DNA of 64,000 nt from Azospirillum melinis (lineage in GTDB: Bacteria > Pseudomonadota > Alphaproteobacteria > Azospirillales > Azospirillaceae), in assembly GCF_013340935.1 (NCBI RefSeq), contig NZ_WHOS01000021.1, forward strand, positions 47,393 through 111,392, given 5' to 3'. A program made the translations under genes and the position numbers. Below the pieces are notes generated by a model that was not told the origin of the DNA, did not search any database, and saw only the letters and a list, made by a program, of their open reading frames with translations. Shown here piece after piece: positions 16,533-24,720 of this stretch; within the stretch, counting starts at the first letter, position 1, and each line of letters opens with the position of its first letter.

Positions 16533-18173
16533 TCAGGTCCGCCCGTACCGCTCCATTCCGCCGCCGCGGGCCGGTCCGGCAGTGGGATCGACGTCGTCGG
16601 GGATGTCTGCGATCAAGGTGTGGGTGGTCAGCACGAGCTTGGCGACCGAGACGGCGTTCAGCAATGCCAGCGTGGTGACCTTGACCGGATCGATGATGCC
16701 CGCCGCGAACAGGTCGCTGAACAGGCCACTGCGGGCGTCGAAGCCGGACCCGTCGGGAAGCGTGGCGACGCGTGCGGCGACGCCGGCCCCGTCCAGCCCG
16801 CCATTCTCCGCGATGCAGATCAAAGGTTGCAGCATCGCCCGCCGCACCAACCGCACCCCGGCCCTCTCGCCCTCCCCCACATCCTCGGCCAGCCGGTCGA
16901 GCAGCGGGGCGACGCGGGCCAGCGCGGTGCCGCCGCCGGGGACCACTCCCTCCGCCAACGCGGCGCGGGCGGCAGCCAGCGAATCCTCCAGAAGCTGGGC
17001 GGTGCGCTTCTGCTCCACCGGGGTGGCGCCGCCGACCTCGATCAGGGCGGTGCCGTGCGTCAGCTTCGCCAGCCGCTGGGACAGCTTGTCCCGCTCGATG
17101 TTGGGCGGCGCCTCCTCCCACTGGCGCTGCACCAGGGCGCGGCGGGCCGCCAGCGCGTCCGGATTGCCATGACCGCGCAGGATGGTGGTCCGGCCGGTAG
17201 ACACCTCGATGCGGTCGGCGCCCCCCAGATCCTCCGCCGCCACGCTGTCGAGGCGTCCACCCAGGTCGCGGGCGATCATGCGCCCGCCGGTCAGGATCGC
17301 GATGTCCTCCATCGTCGCCTGACGCCAGTGGCCGAATTCCGGGGGGTTGATCGCCACCACCGTGGCGCGCCCGTCGCGGCGCAGCGCCATCAGCGCCGCC
17401 ACCACCTCCGGCGCCACGCTGTCGGCTATGATCAGCAGCGGGCGGTGCCCGGCGGCAATGCGGTCTACCAGACGCAGGACCGGTTCCGGATCGACGATCT
17501 TGTGGTCGGTCATCAGGATGTAGGGCCGTTCCAGCACCGCGCTCTGGCCGGTCGGTTCGGTCGCCATGTGATGGGACAGGAAACCGCGGTCGAGCACCAT
17601 GCCCTCCAGCACATGCAACGCCGTCGGCGCGCCCGGCTGGCCGTATTCGATGTCGATCACCCCCTCCACCCCGACCCGGCGCAGCGCGTCCGCCACCAGC
17701 CGGCCGAGCACCGGATCGGTCGCCGCGACGGTCGCCACCTGCTCCAGCTGGGCATGGCTTTCCAACGGCCGGGCGATGTGGCGGAGCCGGTCGACGACGA
17801 AGCCGCAGGCCCGCTCCATCCCCTCCACCAACTCCACCGAGCCATGCCCATCGGCAAGCACGGCGACACCGTCCTGGATCAGCGCATCGGCCAGCACGGT
17901 GGCGGTGGTGGTGCCGTCGCCGGCCACATCGTTGGTCTGTTTCGACACCTCACGCACCACCTGGGCGCCCATGTTTTCGAAGCGACAGGGCAGTTCGATC
18001 TCGGCGGCGATGCTGACGCCGTCGCGGGAGATCATTGGCGTGCCGATGGGGCGGTCGATGATCGCGTTGGTCCCCTTCGGCCCCAGCGTGCCGCGCACCG
18101 CCAGCGCCAGCTTGCCCACCCCACGGGCAAGCGCGGCCCGCGCCTCGGCACGGTGCAGCATCATCTTCGGCAT
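16533..18173 (-). CDS. GroEL-like chaperonin dedicated to the diiron monooxygenase
   Basis: A 546-residue type I chaperonin paralogue. The nucleotide-binding motif GDGTTTATVLADAL and LALAVRGTLGPKGTN near the N-terminus are GroEL-like, but the sequence is divergent and ends in GGGMERYGRT instead of a long GGM tail. No groES gene accompanies it. In mycobacterial propane/phenol monooxygenase clusters a GroEL-like protein (MimG) is required for folding of the large hydroxylase subunit, and the same gene order is seen here, so folding of PrmA is the likely job. The start at 18173 has GGGAGGGAAAG upstream; an in-frame extension to 18230 overlaps the intergenic repeat. Confidence 0.92.
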   Translation of the reverse strand: MPKMMLHRAEARAALARGVGKLALAVRGTLGPKGTNAIIDRPIGTPMISRDGVSIAAEIELPCRFENMGAQVVREVSKQTNDVAGDGTTTATVLADALIQDGVAVLADGHGSVELVEGMERACGFVVDRLRHIARPLESHAQLEQVATVAATDPVLGRLVADALRRVGVEGVIDIEYGQPGAPTALHVLEGMVLDRGFLSHHMATEPTGQSAVLERPYILMTDHKIVDPEPVLRLVDRIAAGHRPLLIIADSVAPEVVAALMALRRDGRATVVAINPPEFGHWRQATMEDIAILTGGRMIARDLGGRLDSVAAEDLGGADRIEVSTGRTTILRGHGNPDALAARRALVQRQWEEAPPNIERDKLSQRLAKLTHGTALIEVGGATPVEQKRTAQLLEDSLAAARAALAEGVVPGGGTALARVAPLLDRLAEDVGEGERAGVRLVRRAMLQPLICIAENGGLDGAGVAARVATLPDGSGFDARSGLFSDLFAAGIIDPVKVTTLALLNAVSVAKLVLTTHTLIADIPDDVDPTAGPARGGGMERYGRT

Positions 18174-18259
18174 GGCGTCTTTCCCTCCCATTTTTGATTT
18201 TGCGGATTTGAAAAAAGAGGCGGAGCCCACCGGACCTGAAGCAGGCCCCGCCTTCCCGA

Positions 18260-18292
18260 GATCATTGGCCCAAGATCATTGGCCCAAGATCA
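18260..18292. repeat. 14-bp tandem repeat between prmD and the chaperonin gene
   Basis: GATCATTGGCCCAA occurs twice head to tail (18260-18273 and 18274-18287), followed by a further GATCA. It is in the 130-bp gap inside the monooxygenase operon. It may be a slippage product and may influence spacing or mRNA structure; no known element is recognised. Confidence 0.6.
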
Positions 18293-18303
18293 CTCGTCTC
18301 AGG

Positions 18304-18660
18304 TCATTCATAAGCCAGCGCATCGTCCATGTTGCCGAAGAGGACGACGGTGTCCTCGTCGATCATGACCATGCGGCCATAGTGGGTGGAGGTGGAGATC
18401 TCGAAGATGTGCGGGGTCATCTCGCGGCCCAGCGCTTCACCGATCTCGCTCATCTTGAACTCGATCTTGCCTTCGCCGTCGATGCGGATCATCGCCGGCA
18501 GGTAGGTGACGGTGATGCTGGGCTTGCTCTCCATCACCTCAGCGATGCAGCGCGCGTCGACGCTGTCGTTCATCGTCACGCCGCACTGGTGCGAGATGGT
18601 GCCGTCCTGGGTGATGTCCTTCAGCGGCTTGAAAAGCTGCTGCACGGTGGTGACGCTCAT
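18304..18660 (-). CDS. prmD: Monooxygenase coupling (effector) protein, MmoB/PrmD family
   Basis: A 118-residue protein of the MmoB/DmpM family. These small cofactor-free proteins bind the hydroxylase and tune substrate and oxygen access to the diiron site. The family core is seen as MNDSVDARCIAEVM, VTYLPAMIRIDGEGKIEFKM and the segment HIFEISTSTHYGRMV. It is the fourth gene after prmA, prmB and prmC, the order of propane monooxygenase operons. The short gaps between these genes, each with a ribosome site, support one transcript. Confidence 0.93.
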   Translation of the reverse strand: MSVTTVQQLFKPLKDITQDGTISHQCGVTMNDSVDARCIAEVMESKPSITVTYLPAMIRIDGEGKIEFKMSEIGEALGREMTPHIFEISTSTHYGRMVMIDEDTVVLFGNMDDALAYE

Positions 18661-18705
18661 GGTCTTGTCCTCTTGTGGCGGAAGCCGGCGGAGATGCGGG
18701 AAAGA

Positions 18706-19845
18706 TCACTCGGCCGCGGCGTCGGTGACTGCGGCCGCAGCGGCAGCCGGAGTTGCCGCCTGCCCGACCTCGACCGGCGGCAGGGCCGGCAGGTCGGCGT
18801 CGATGCCGATCTCGCGCCCGATGGCGGCGACGCGCCCGCGCGCCCGCTCGAACGCTTCGACGAAGTTGGCCGCCTTGACCCTGGGCAGCGACCACAGCGG
18901 CTGAAGCTGCAAGGCCGCCTTCACCGCCAGCCCGCCATGATGGGTGAACCAGCTTTGCAGCATGGTCCGGTTATCCTCGCCATGGGCCGGATCGCGCAGC
19001 AGCAGGGCGAACAGCTCCACCGCGTTGGCGAGGTTCCGTTCATAGTCGGCTTCGGCCGCCGAGATGACCGACGGGGTGGAGAAATCGTTCTGCGCCGCGG
19101 CCACCTGCATGACGAAGCCGCTGCGGAACAGTTCGCCCACCAACGGTTCGAAGACGAGGTTGACGGCGAAATACTGCTCCAGGAAATCGGTGGCGGCGCG
19201 GATATGCTCCACCGCCTCGCGGCAGGGCTGCCAGATCGGATCGTCCAGCCAGTGCGCCTTGCCGGCATCCAAGTCGAACCCGCCGATATCGCTGCCGACC
19301 TCCGCCAGATAGAGCGTCAGGTCCTGGGCGAAGCGCAGCTTGTAGGAGGCGTTGGTCAGGATGGCGTTGTTGATCATCTGGGTGTAGCCGTAGCGCTGCG
19401 CCCGCATCAGCGCTGTGCCCAAGCCATATTCGGCATGTTTGAAGGCGCCGACATGGTTCTGGAGCACGGCGACCCAGGCCTTGTCGAAGCGCTGGGGCGC
19501 CCCGGCGCGGCGCGCATTCTCCACCACGTTCTGGATCATGCCGACGATGGTGGACTGGCGCTGGTAATGGGTGCGTTCCCATTCCTGGTCGGGCGCACGG
19601 AAGCCGTGCCAGTCCGTGCATTTCAGCGCGGTCCAGTCCTTGGAATAGGTGGGCGTGCCGTCGCCGAAGGAGATGATCCAGTTCTGGAGCAGATAGCGCT
19701 CCGGATCGGGCTGGACGTCGACCGTCACGTCCTCGTAATGGGTCGCCTTGCGGCCCTTCGGTTCGAAGTAATTGTAGCGGCGGCTGTCGGAGCCGGGAAA
19801 GGCTTTGGCCCCGGCGGCTGCGGATGTGGTTTCCTGCATGGTCAT
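18706..19845 (-). CDS. prmC: Diiron monooxygenase small hydroxylase subunit
   Basis: A 379-residue beta subunit of the hydroxylase (MmoY/PrmC/MimC group, ferritin-like fold without its own diiron site). It has the typical aromatic N-terminal segment (RRYNYFEPKGRKATHYEDVT) and long helices with FEPLVGELFRSGF and NRTMLQSWFTHHGG. It pairs with the prmA product in the alpha2beta2 hydroxylase. The C-terminal 40 residues are Ala-rich. Position between the reductase and coupling protein genes is diagnostic of the propane monooxygenase group. Confidence 0.93.
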   Translation of the reverse strand: MTMQETTSAAAGAKAFPGSDSRRYNYFEPKGRKATHYEDVTVDVQPDPERYLLQNWIISFGDGTPTYSKDWTALKCTDWHGFRAPDQEWERTHYQRQSTIVGMIQNVVENARRAGAPQRFDKAWVAVLQNHVGAFKHAEYGLGTALMRAQRYGYTQMINNAILTNASYKLRFAQDLTLYLAEVGSDIGGFDLDAGKAHWLDDPIWQPCREAVEHIRAATDFLEQYFAVNLVFEPLVGELFRSGFVMQVAAAQNDFSTPSVISAAEADYERNLANAVELFALLLRDPAHGEDNRTMLQSWFTHHGGLAVKAALQLQPLWSLPRVKAANFVEAFERARGRVAAIGREIGIDADLPALPPVEVGQAATPAAAAAAVTDAAAE

Positions 19846-19877
19846 CGTCGTTCCTCCCGTGCTTACACGAGCCCGTC

Positions 19878-20936
19878 TCAGCGGGTCGCGGGGGTGAATT
19901 TGTCGAAATAGACGCGCGCGGAATCGACGCCGGCCATTTGCAGGACCGGCAGCACCGCGTCGATCATCGGCGGCGGCCCGCAGGAGAAGACGTCGGCCTC
20001 CTCCACCTCGTTCATCCCCGACAGGTACCGGCGCAGCACCTCGTGGACGAAGCCGGTCTCGCCGGTCCAGCCGTCGCCCTCCTCGGCATGCGACAGGGCA
20101 GGGATGAAGGCGAAGTCCGGCAGGCTGCGGGCGAACTCCTCGAACTGGTCGAGGTGGAACAGGTCCTTGCAGCTGCGGGCGCCATAGAAGAAACGCACCG
20201 GCCGGGTCTCGCCGCTGGCGGCCTGATCGCGCAGGATCGACAGCAGCGGCGCCATGCCCGACCCACCGCCGACCAGGATCATCGGCCCTTCCCGCCCCTC
20301 GCGACGGAAGCAGGTGCCGTAGGGACCGCGGATGCTCACCCGGTCGCCGACCGACAGGCCGCCGTCCAGTTGGCGGGAGAAGGCGCCGTCCGGGTACTTC
20401 TTGATGATGAACTCCAGCCGGCTGCCGTCCGCCGGCGGATTGCCCATCGAGAAGGACCGTGTCAGGCCGATGCCGGGCAGCGTGATGTCGACATACTGGC
20501 CGGCCCAGAACTTCATCGGCTGATCCAGGTCCAGCGCGATGGCGACGATGTCGTGGGTCAGCGGCTCCACCGCCGCCAGCCGGGCGTTAAAATCCTTCAC
20601 CGGTATGGATCGGGACAGCAGATCCTCGTCATAGTTCAGCAGTTCCACCGCCACGTCGCTGTAGGCCAGCGAGCGGCAGAGCAGGATGTGGTTGCTATCG
20701 CGCTCCGGATCGGAGAGCGCGAAGGTGGAGTATTTCAGCATCTCCACGTCGCCGTCGATCAGCAGGCATTTGCAGGCGGAGCATTGCCCCTCCTTGCAGC
20801 CATGCATCAGCGAGACGCCCTGGCGGAAGGCCGCATCGAGGATGGTTTCCCCCTCCGCGACCTCCATTTCGATGCCGACCGGCTCCAGCCGGACGGTGTG
20901 GACGGCCGGGCTGTTCTGTAGCGCTTGTGCGGTCAT
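19878..20936 (-). CDS. prmB: Diiron monooxygenase reductase (2Fe-2S, FAD, NADH)
   Basis: A 352-residue electron-transfer protein that passes electrons from NADH to the hydroxylase. An N-terminal plant-type ferredoxin domain has cysteines C47, C52, C55 and C87 (CKEGQCSAC and LLC). The FAD domain contains TRSFSMGNPP and the NAD domain GGGSGMAPLLSILRD with a late FSCGPPPMID. The start at 20936 is supported by GGAG upstream; the frame stays open for 25 codons before it. It lies between prmA and prmC. Confidence 0.94.
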   Translation of the reverse strand: MTAQALQNSPAVHTVRLEPVGIEMEVAEGETILDAAFRQGVSLMHGCKEGQCSACKCLLIDGDVEMLKYSTFALSDPERDSNHILLCRSLAYSDVAVELLNYDEDLLSRSIPVKDFNARLAAVEPLTHDIVAIALDLDQPMKFWAGQYVDITLPGIGLTRSFSMGNPPADGSRLEFIIKKYPDGAFSRQLDGGLSVGDRVSIRGPYGTCFRREGREGPMILVGGGSGMAPLLSILRDQAASGETRPVRFFYGARSCKDLFHLDQFEEFARSLPDFAFIPALSHAEEGDGWTGETGFVHEVLRRYLSGMNEVEEADVFSCGPPPMIDAVLPVLQMAGVDSARVYFDKFTPATR

Positions 20937-21026
20937 GGTCTGTCGATCTCCGCGGTGATGTCCGCATGGGATCCCCATCCCCCTTTCCGGTGGGAAAGGG
21001 GGTGGCCCCAAGAGTAAGGCTGGGGA

Positions 21027-22691
21027 TCAGACCCGGCGGATTTTGAAGCCCTTGCGGTACTCGTCCACATGGGCCTTGCGCTGGTCCGGACTCATCTCGC
21101 GGAGCGCCAGCAGCGGGCTGCGGATGGTGTGGCCGCGCACATGGTCCAGCGTCCACATGTCCTTCTCCTCGAAGGACAGATGGGGCTGGGCGACCAGCGT
21201 CTTCCCGTCGGGACGGACGAAGCCCATGTCCTGGATGGCGTCCGCGAGGTCCCAGCCGTCATAGACCTCCTCCCACTGGCGCCGGCCGGAGAAGCGGCCC
21301 ATCGCCGGGGTCGGGCGGCCTTGGTATTCGGCGGCGAAGGCCTCCTTGTGGGTCCAGCGGTCGACCTCGGAGGCGTAGGTGAAGAGCTCGCCGTCGACTT
21401 CATCGATTGTGAAATCCTCGCGGATCACGCAGGGCACCAGGCTCGACCAGCAGCGGTGCGGATAGACGTAGCCGGTGTCGGCGAAGGTGATCGGCACGCT
21501 GCCGGGCTTGCTCAGCTTAGCGTAATTCTCCCACCAGACGCCGAACTCGTCGTACCAGCCCGGATACTTGCTCTCGAACCATTCGAAGTCGCGTTCGGTC
21601 ATCGCCTCGATGCGCCAGAAATTGGCCCACCAGCCGGCGGAGAAGAACTGGGCGATCTTGTGGACGTAGTTCTTCTTGACGATGCTGTCGAAGGCCTCGT
21701 GGACGTCGTCGTGGTGGATCTTGATGCCGTACTTCTCCAGCGGCAGCAGATAGGTGCGGTAGTAATCCTCGAAGATCCAGCGGTGCCACAGCTCGGCGTA
21801 GGATTCCTTGTTCTTGTCGCGGTGCTTGGTGCCGTATTCGATGATCGTGCCGATCGCGGCGTCGACGATCATGTGGTTCTGCCAGAAGGAATAGCGGATG
21901 TCGCGTTCCAGCAGCAGATGGTTGTCCGGCTCCTTCAGCACCGACATCAGCATGGAATGGCCGTTGCCGATGTGGCGGGACTCGTCGCTCTGCACCGACA
22001 GGAAGACGGTGGGCAGGGCATAGTCGCCGTTGCGCGCCGCCTCCGACGGCATGGCGACGAACAGGGTGTTGGTGAAGGCGGTCTCGGCCACGACCTGCAG
22101 ATAGATGTTCGACGCGGTGATGGCGTCGCCGGTCAGGAAGGCTTCACCGAACTGCCGGCCGATGGTGGTGGCGTAGCATTTGCCGAACGCCTTCTCGGTG
22201 ATGTCGAACCCAGCCGGGTCGATGTAGTTCTCCATGTACCATTTCTTGAGATTCATCTGGATCGTCGAGTGCCGGAACTCGTCGATCATCTGCATGGTGA
22301 AGCCGGTGCGCAGGTCGTCGCCCGGCGCCAGCTGGCCCAGCGTCGCCATCGACCGCGCCGCCGAGATTTCCGGGAAGGGGATGATCGCCAGGAACAGCTT
22401 CATCCACTCGATCCAGCGCGGCTCGACATTGCGGAACATGTCGCCGCGCAGCGCGGCGTCCAGCGCGCCATAGACGCGGTTATCCTTCTCCTCCTGCATC
22501 GGGAAGTAGGATCGCAGGACCTGTTTCATCGGGTCGCGCGGAGCTTTGGAGATCTTGTAATCGGTCGGGAAGCTCATCGCCTCCTTGACGTAGGACGGTG
22601 TCCAGCCGAGATCGGCGACGCGGCGGGCCGCCTCGGTGATGCCGATGCCTTTCTGACTGGTGATCTTGTTCAGCGTCAATCCATCCGGCAT
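21027..22691 (-). CDS. prmA: Soluble diiron monooxygenase large hydroxylase subunit
   Basis: A 554-residue catalytic subunit of a bacterial multicomponent monooxygenase. All six iron ligands are visible: E108, E138 and H141 (DEFRH), E203 (VAETAF), E237 and H240 (DESRH). The intervals 30, 65 and 34 are identical to those of MmoX in soluble methane monooxygenase. Gene order A-reductase-small subunit-coupling protein and overall sequence fit the group that includes PrmA and MimA, enzymes acting on propane, other small alkanes, ketones or phenol. The start at 22691 follows GGGGAGA. A consensus sigma-54 promoter lies about 205 bp upstream. The true substrate cannot be read from sequence. Confidence 0.95.
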   Translation of the reverse strand: MPDGLTLNKITSQKGIGITEAARRVADLGWTPSYVKEAMSFPTDYKISKAPRDPMKQVLRSYFPMQEEKDNRVYGALDAALRGDMFRNVEPRWIEWMKLFLAIIPFPEISAARSMATLGQLAPGDDLRTGFTMQMIDEFRHSTIQMNLKKWYMENYIDPAGFDITEKAFGKCYATTIGRQFGEAFLTGDAITASNIYLQVVAETAFTNTLFVAMPSEAARNGDYALPTVFLSVQSDESRHIGNGHSMLMSVLKEPDNHLLLERDIRYSFWQNHMIVDAAIGTIIEYGTKHRDKNKESYAELWHRWIFEDYYRTYLLPLEKYGIKIHHDDVHEAFDSIVKKNYVHKIAQFFSAGWWANFWRIEAMTERDFEWFESKYPGWYDEFGVWWENYAKLSKPGSVPITFADTGYVYPHRCWSSLVPCVIREDFTIDEVDGELFTYASEVDRWTHKEAFAAEYQGRPTPAMGRFSGRRQWEEVYDGWDLADAIQDMGFVRPDGKTLVAQPHLSFEEKDMWTLDHVRGHTIRSPLLALREMSPDQRKAHVDEYRKGFKIRRV

Positions 22692-22896
22692 GTCGTCTCT
22701 CCCCATGATTTTGATGATGTTGATCCGGGCCTGAAGGATTGCGTCGGCCGCTTATGCCGGATGACGGGACACCGGCAGTCTTATGGGCGGGATCATCGGC
22801 CGGACCGGGGCCGCACAGCAGCGCGGCGAAGATGGTCCGCAGCTTCAGGCTTTCTGCGACCGCCGAAGCGGGGCGGCTGCAACGCCCACCCCATAA

Positions 22897-22912
22897 AGCA
22901 ATCGACGTGCCA
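22897..22912 (-). promoter_or_regulatory. Sigma-54 promoter of the prm operon
   Basis: On the minus strand the sequence reads TGGCACG, four bases, TTGCT, an exact match to the -24/-12 consensus. Transcription would start near 22886 and run into prmA. Confidence 0.85.
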
Positions 22913-22964
22913 GAACGCCGGAGGCAGCCGGATAAGTGATTTTAAAGAATGTTCGCATTGCGCA

Positions 22965-23025
22965 CTGTCTCATCATGGGACGATCTGTCGCACCATGGGT
23001 GTCCCATAATGAAACAGTTGGGACA
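22965..23025. promoter_or_regulatory. Triple enhancer repeat for the sigma-54 activator
   Basis: Three copies of an 18-bp motif with consensus CTGTYTCATYATGGGACR: plus strand at 22965-22982 and 22985-23002, and minus strand at 23000-23017. An extra half-site TGGGACA is at 23019-23025. Each copy is a partial inverted repeat. The cluster lies between the two -24/-12 elements, roughly 55-130 bp from each, which is the usual distance for enhancer-binding proteins. Confidence 0.75.
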
Positions 23026-23089
23026 GCCATTCCCCGCGACATCGCACAAAACCCGCCCTTCCCCTTATCGAACGCGGCTTTGCGTGGCG

Positions 23090-23105
23090 TGGCACGCCCC
23101 TTGCT
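23090..23105 (+). promoter_or_regulatory. Sigma-54 promoter of the alcohol-oxidation operon
   Basis: TGGCACG, four C residues, TTGCT: an exact -24/-12 match on the plus strand. Transcription would start near 23117 and read into the cytochrome c gene at 23205. Confidence 0.85.
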
Positions 23106-23204
23106 CCATCCACATCGACGGCGCCGCGCCGGCTGGGCCGGCGTGCCGGCGCCCAAAGGCTTCGGCCGGGATTTCGGCCAAGATTTCGGGAGGATTTTCA
23201 AACG

Positions 23205-23609
23205 ATGAGGCATGCGATGCACGCGAGGGTGTCGCCGCACCGCTGGGTGATGTTGCTGCTCCTTCTGTCCATACCGTTCTCGCCCTTTACGAAAAAATCC
23301 GCGGCGGCGGACGGCGAGACGCTGTTCCGCCAGCAATGCGGGACCTGTCATTCCGTGAAGAAGGACGACGGGCCGCGCGCCGGGCCGCCGCTGTACGGCG
23401 TGATCGGCCGCAGGGCCGGCACGGCTGACGGCTTCGAGTATTCGGACGCCCTGCGCGGTGCCGGCTTCGCCTGGGACGCCGGCCATCTGGAGCATTGGCT
23501 GGCCAACTCCAACCAGTTCGTTCCCGGCAGCTACATGAATTACCGGCAGGACGACGACAGCGTCCGCAAGAGCATCGTCCAGTTCCTGGAAAGCAGTGCC
23601 AAACGGTAA
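23205..23609 (+). CDS. Small mono-haem cytochrome c
   Basis: A 134-residue class I cytochrome c with a signal anchor or signal peptide (RWVMLLLLLSIPFSPF) and one haem site CGTCH at residues 45-49. A likely distal Met is in GSYMNYR. The GPPLYGVIGRRAG segment is typical of short-chain mitochondrial-type cytochromes. GGAGGA is upstream of the ATG. As first gene behind the plus-strand sigma-54 promoter it probably accepts electrons from the GMC dehydrogenase encoded three genes later and passes them to the respiratory chain. Confidence 0.92.
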   Translation: MRHAMHARVSPHRWVMLLLLLSIPFSPFTKKSAAADGETLFRQQCGTCHSVKKDDGPRAGPPLYGVIGRRAGTADGFEYSDALRGAGFAWDAGHLEHWLANSNQFVPGSYMNYRQDDDSVRKSIVQFLESSAKR

Positions 23610-23641
23610 CGCCCTCCCTCAACGACCTCATGGGAAGCATC

Positions 23642-24037
23642 ATGGCCAAGATCATCCACATGATGGTGCGCGTCCTCGACGAACAGCGGTCGCTGGACTT
23701 CTACGTCAAGGCCTTCGGGTTGGAGCCGGCCGAGCGGCTGGGCTTCGACGGCTTCACGCTGATCTACCTGCGCAACGCCGAAAACGACATGGAACTGGAG
23801 TTGACCGTCAACCACGACCGGACGGCACCCTACACCCACGGCGACGGCTACGGCCACATGGCGGTGGCGGTGGACAATCTGGACGGCGAGCACGCCCGGC
23901 TGTCGGCCCTGGGCTTCCCGGTGACGCCGGTGAAGGAGTTCGCCCCCGGCGGCACGCTGCTGGCCCGCTTCTTCTTCGTCACCGATCCGGACGGCTACAA
24001 GACCGAGGTTCTGCAACGCCACGGCCGCTACCGGTAA
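23642..24037 (+). CDS. VOC-family (glyoxalase I-like) protein
   Basis: A 131-residue protein with two beta-alpha-beta-beta-beta modules. The first begins KIIHMMVRVLDEQRSLDFYV and the second GDGYGHMAVAVDNLD, ending in FVTDPDGYKTEVLQRH. His, Glu, His and Glu candidates for the metal site of lactoylglutathione lyase are present (IIHMMVR, ELELT, YGHMAV, KTEVLQ). A glutathione-dependent glyoxalase role would fit detoxification of methylglyoxal-like by-products of short-chain alcohol or ketone oxidation. The cluster context is inference. It starts 32 bp after the cytochrome gene. Confidence 0.88.
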   Translation: MAKIIHMMVRVLDEQRSLDFYVKAFGLEPAERLGFDGFTLIYLRNAENDMELELTVNHDRTAPYTHGDGYGHMAVAVDNLDGEHARLSALGFPVTPVKEFAPGGTLLARFFFVTDPDGYKTEVLQRHGRYR

Positions 24038-24088
24038 GTCCAAACCTCAACCCAACAATAACCGAACCATGGGAAGGAGACGTCGATC

Positions 24089-24643
24089 ATGCGCGTTCTC
24101 GACAAACGGACACGGTTCAACCGGCGGAATTTTCTGAAGACCTCCGCCGCGTCGGTTGCGGCGGCCGGTGCGGTTTCCGGCGGCATGGTGTCGATGACGG
24201 CGATGCCGGCCTGGGCCGAGGGTCTGACGGCCATCAAGCCCGACGCGGCCAAGACCCTGCTGGTGATGGTGCGCGACCTCTATCCGCACGACCGGCTGGG
24301 CGACGCCTATTACGAGAAGGCGCTGGCCTCGATGGACCAGGAAGCGGCGAAGGACGTGACCCTGGCGGGCCAGCTCAACGAAGGGGCGGTGGCGCTGGAT
24401 GCCGCCGCGCGCAAGCTGCGCAACACTCCCTATGCCGCGATCAAGGCGGAGGAGGACCGCGTCGCGGTGCTGAAATCCATCGAGACCACGCCCTTCTTCC
24501 GCAAGGTCCGCGGCGACATGGTGGTCGCCCTCTACAACCAGCCGGAGGTGTGGGCGAAGCTCGGCTACGAAGGGGCGTCGGCCGAATATGGCGGCTACAT
24601 CCACCGCGGCTTCGACGATCTGGACTGGATCAAGGACGCCTGA
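24089..24643 (+). CDS. Tat-exported small subunit of a GMC-type dehydrogenase
   Basis: A 184-residue protein with a twin-arginine signal (NRRNFLKTSAASVAAAGAV, cleavage near AWA). The mature part is helical and resembles the small subunits of FAD-dependent sorbitol and gluconate dehydrogenases (FAD-SLDH or gluconate 2-dehydrogenase subunit 3 families). In those enzymes the small subunit binds the GMC flavoprotein and carries it through the Tat pathway. The downstream GMC gene has no signal of its own, so a hitchhiker export is likely here. Family assignment is by pattern and not certain. Confidence 0.82.
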   Translation: MRVLDKRTRFNRRNFLKTSAASVAAAGAVSGGMVSMTAMPAWAEGLTAIKPDAAKTLLVMVRDLYPHDRLGDAYYEKALASMDQEAAKDVTLAGQLNEGAVALDAAARKLRNTPYAAIKAEEDRVAVLKSIETTPFFRKVRGDMVVALYNQPEVWAKLGYEGASAEYGGYIHRGFDDLDWIKDA

Positions 24644-24720
24644 CGGCCCCACCGGCTCGCATCAATGCTTGCCGCACCGAACGCGCACCGAATGCCCGAA
24701 AAAATGGGGAGGACCGAGAC

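Larger units (their letters stand above)
22692..23204. other. Divergent control region of the monooxygenase locus
   Basis: A 513-bp gene-free stretch between prmA and the cytochrome c gene. It holds two opposite sigma-54 promoters and a cluster of enhancer-like repeats between them. The prmA side leaves a leader of about 195 bases in which nothing else was recognised. The cytochrome side has a G+C-rich hairpin (arms 23120-23126 and 23147-23153) near the expected transcript start. Confidence 0.8.
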
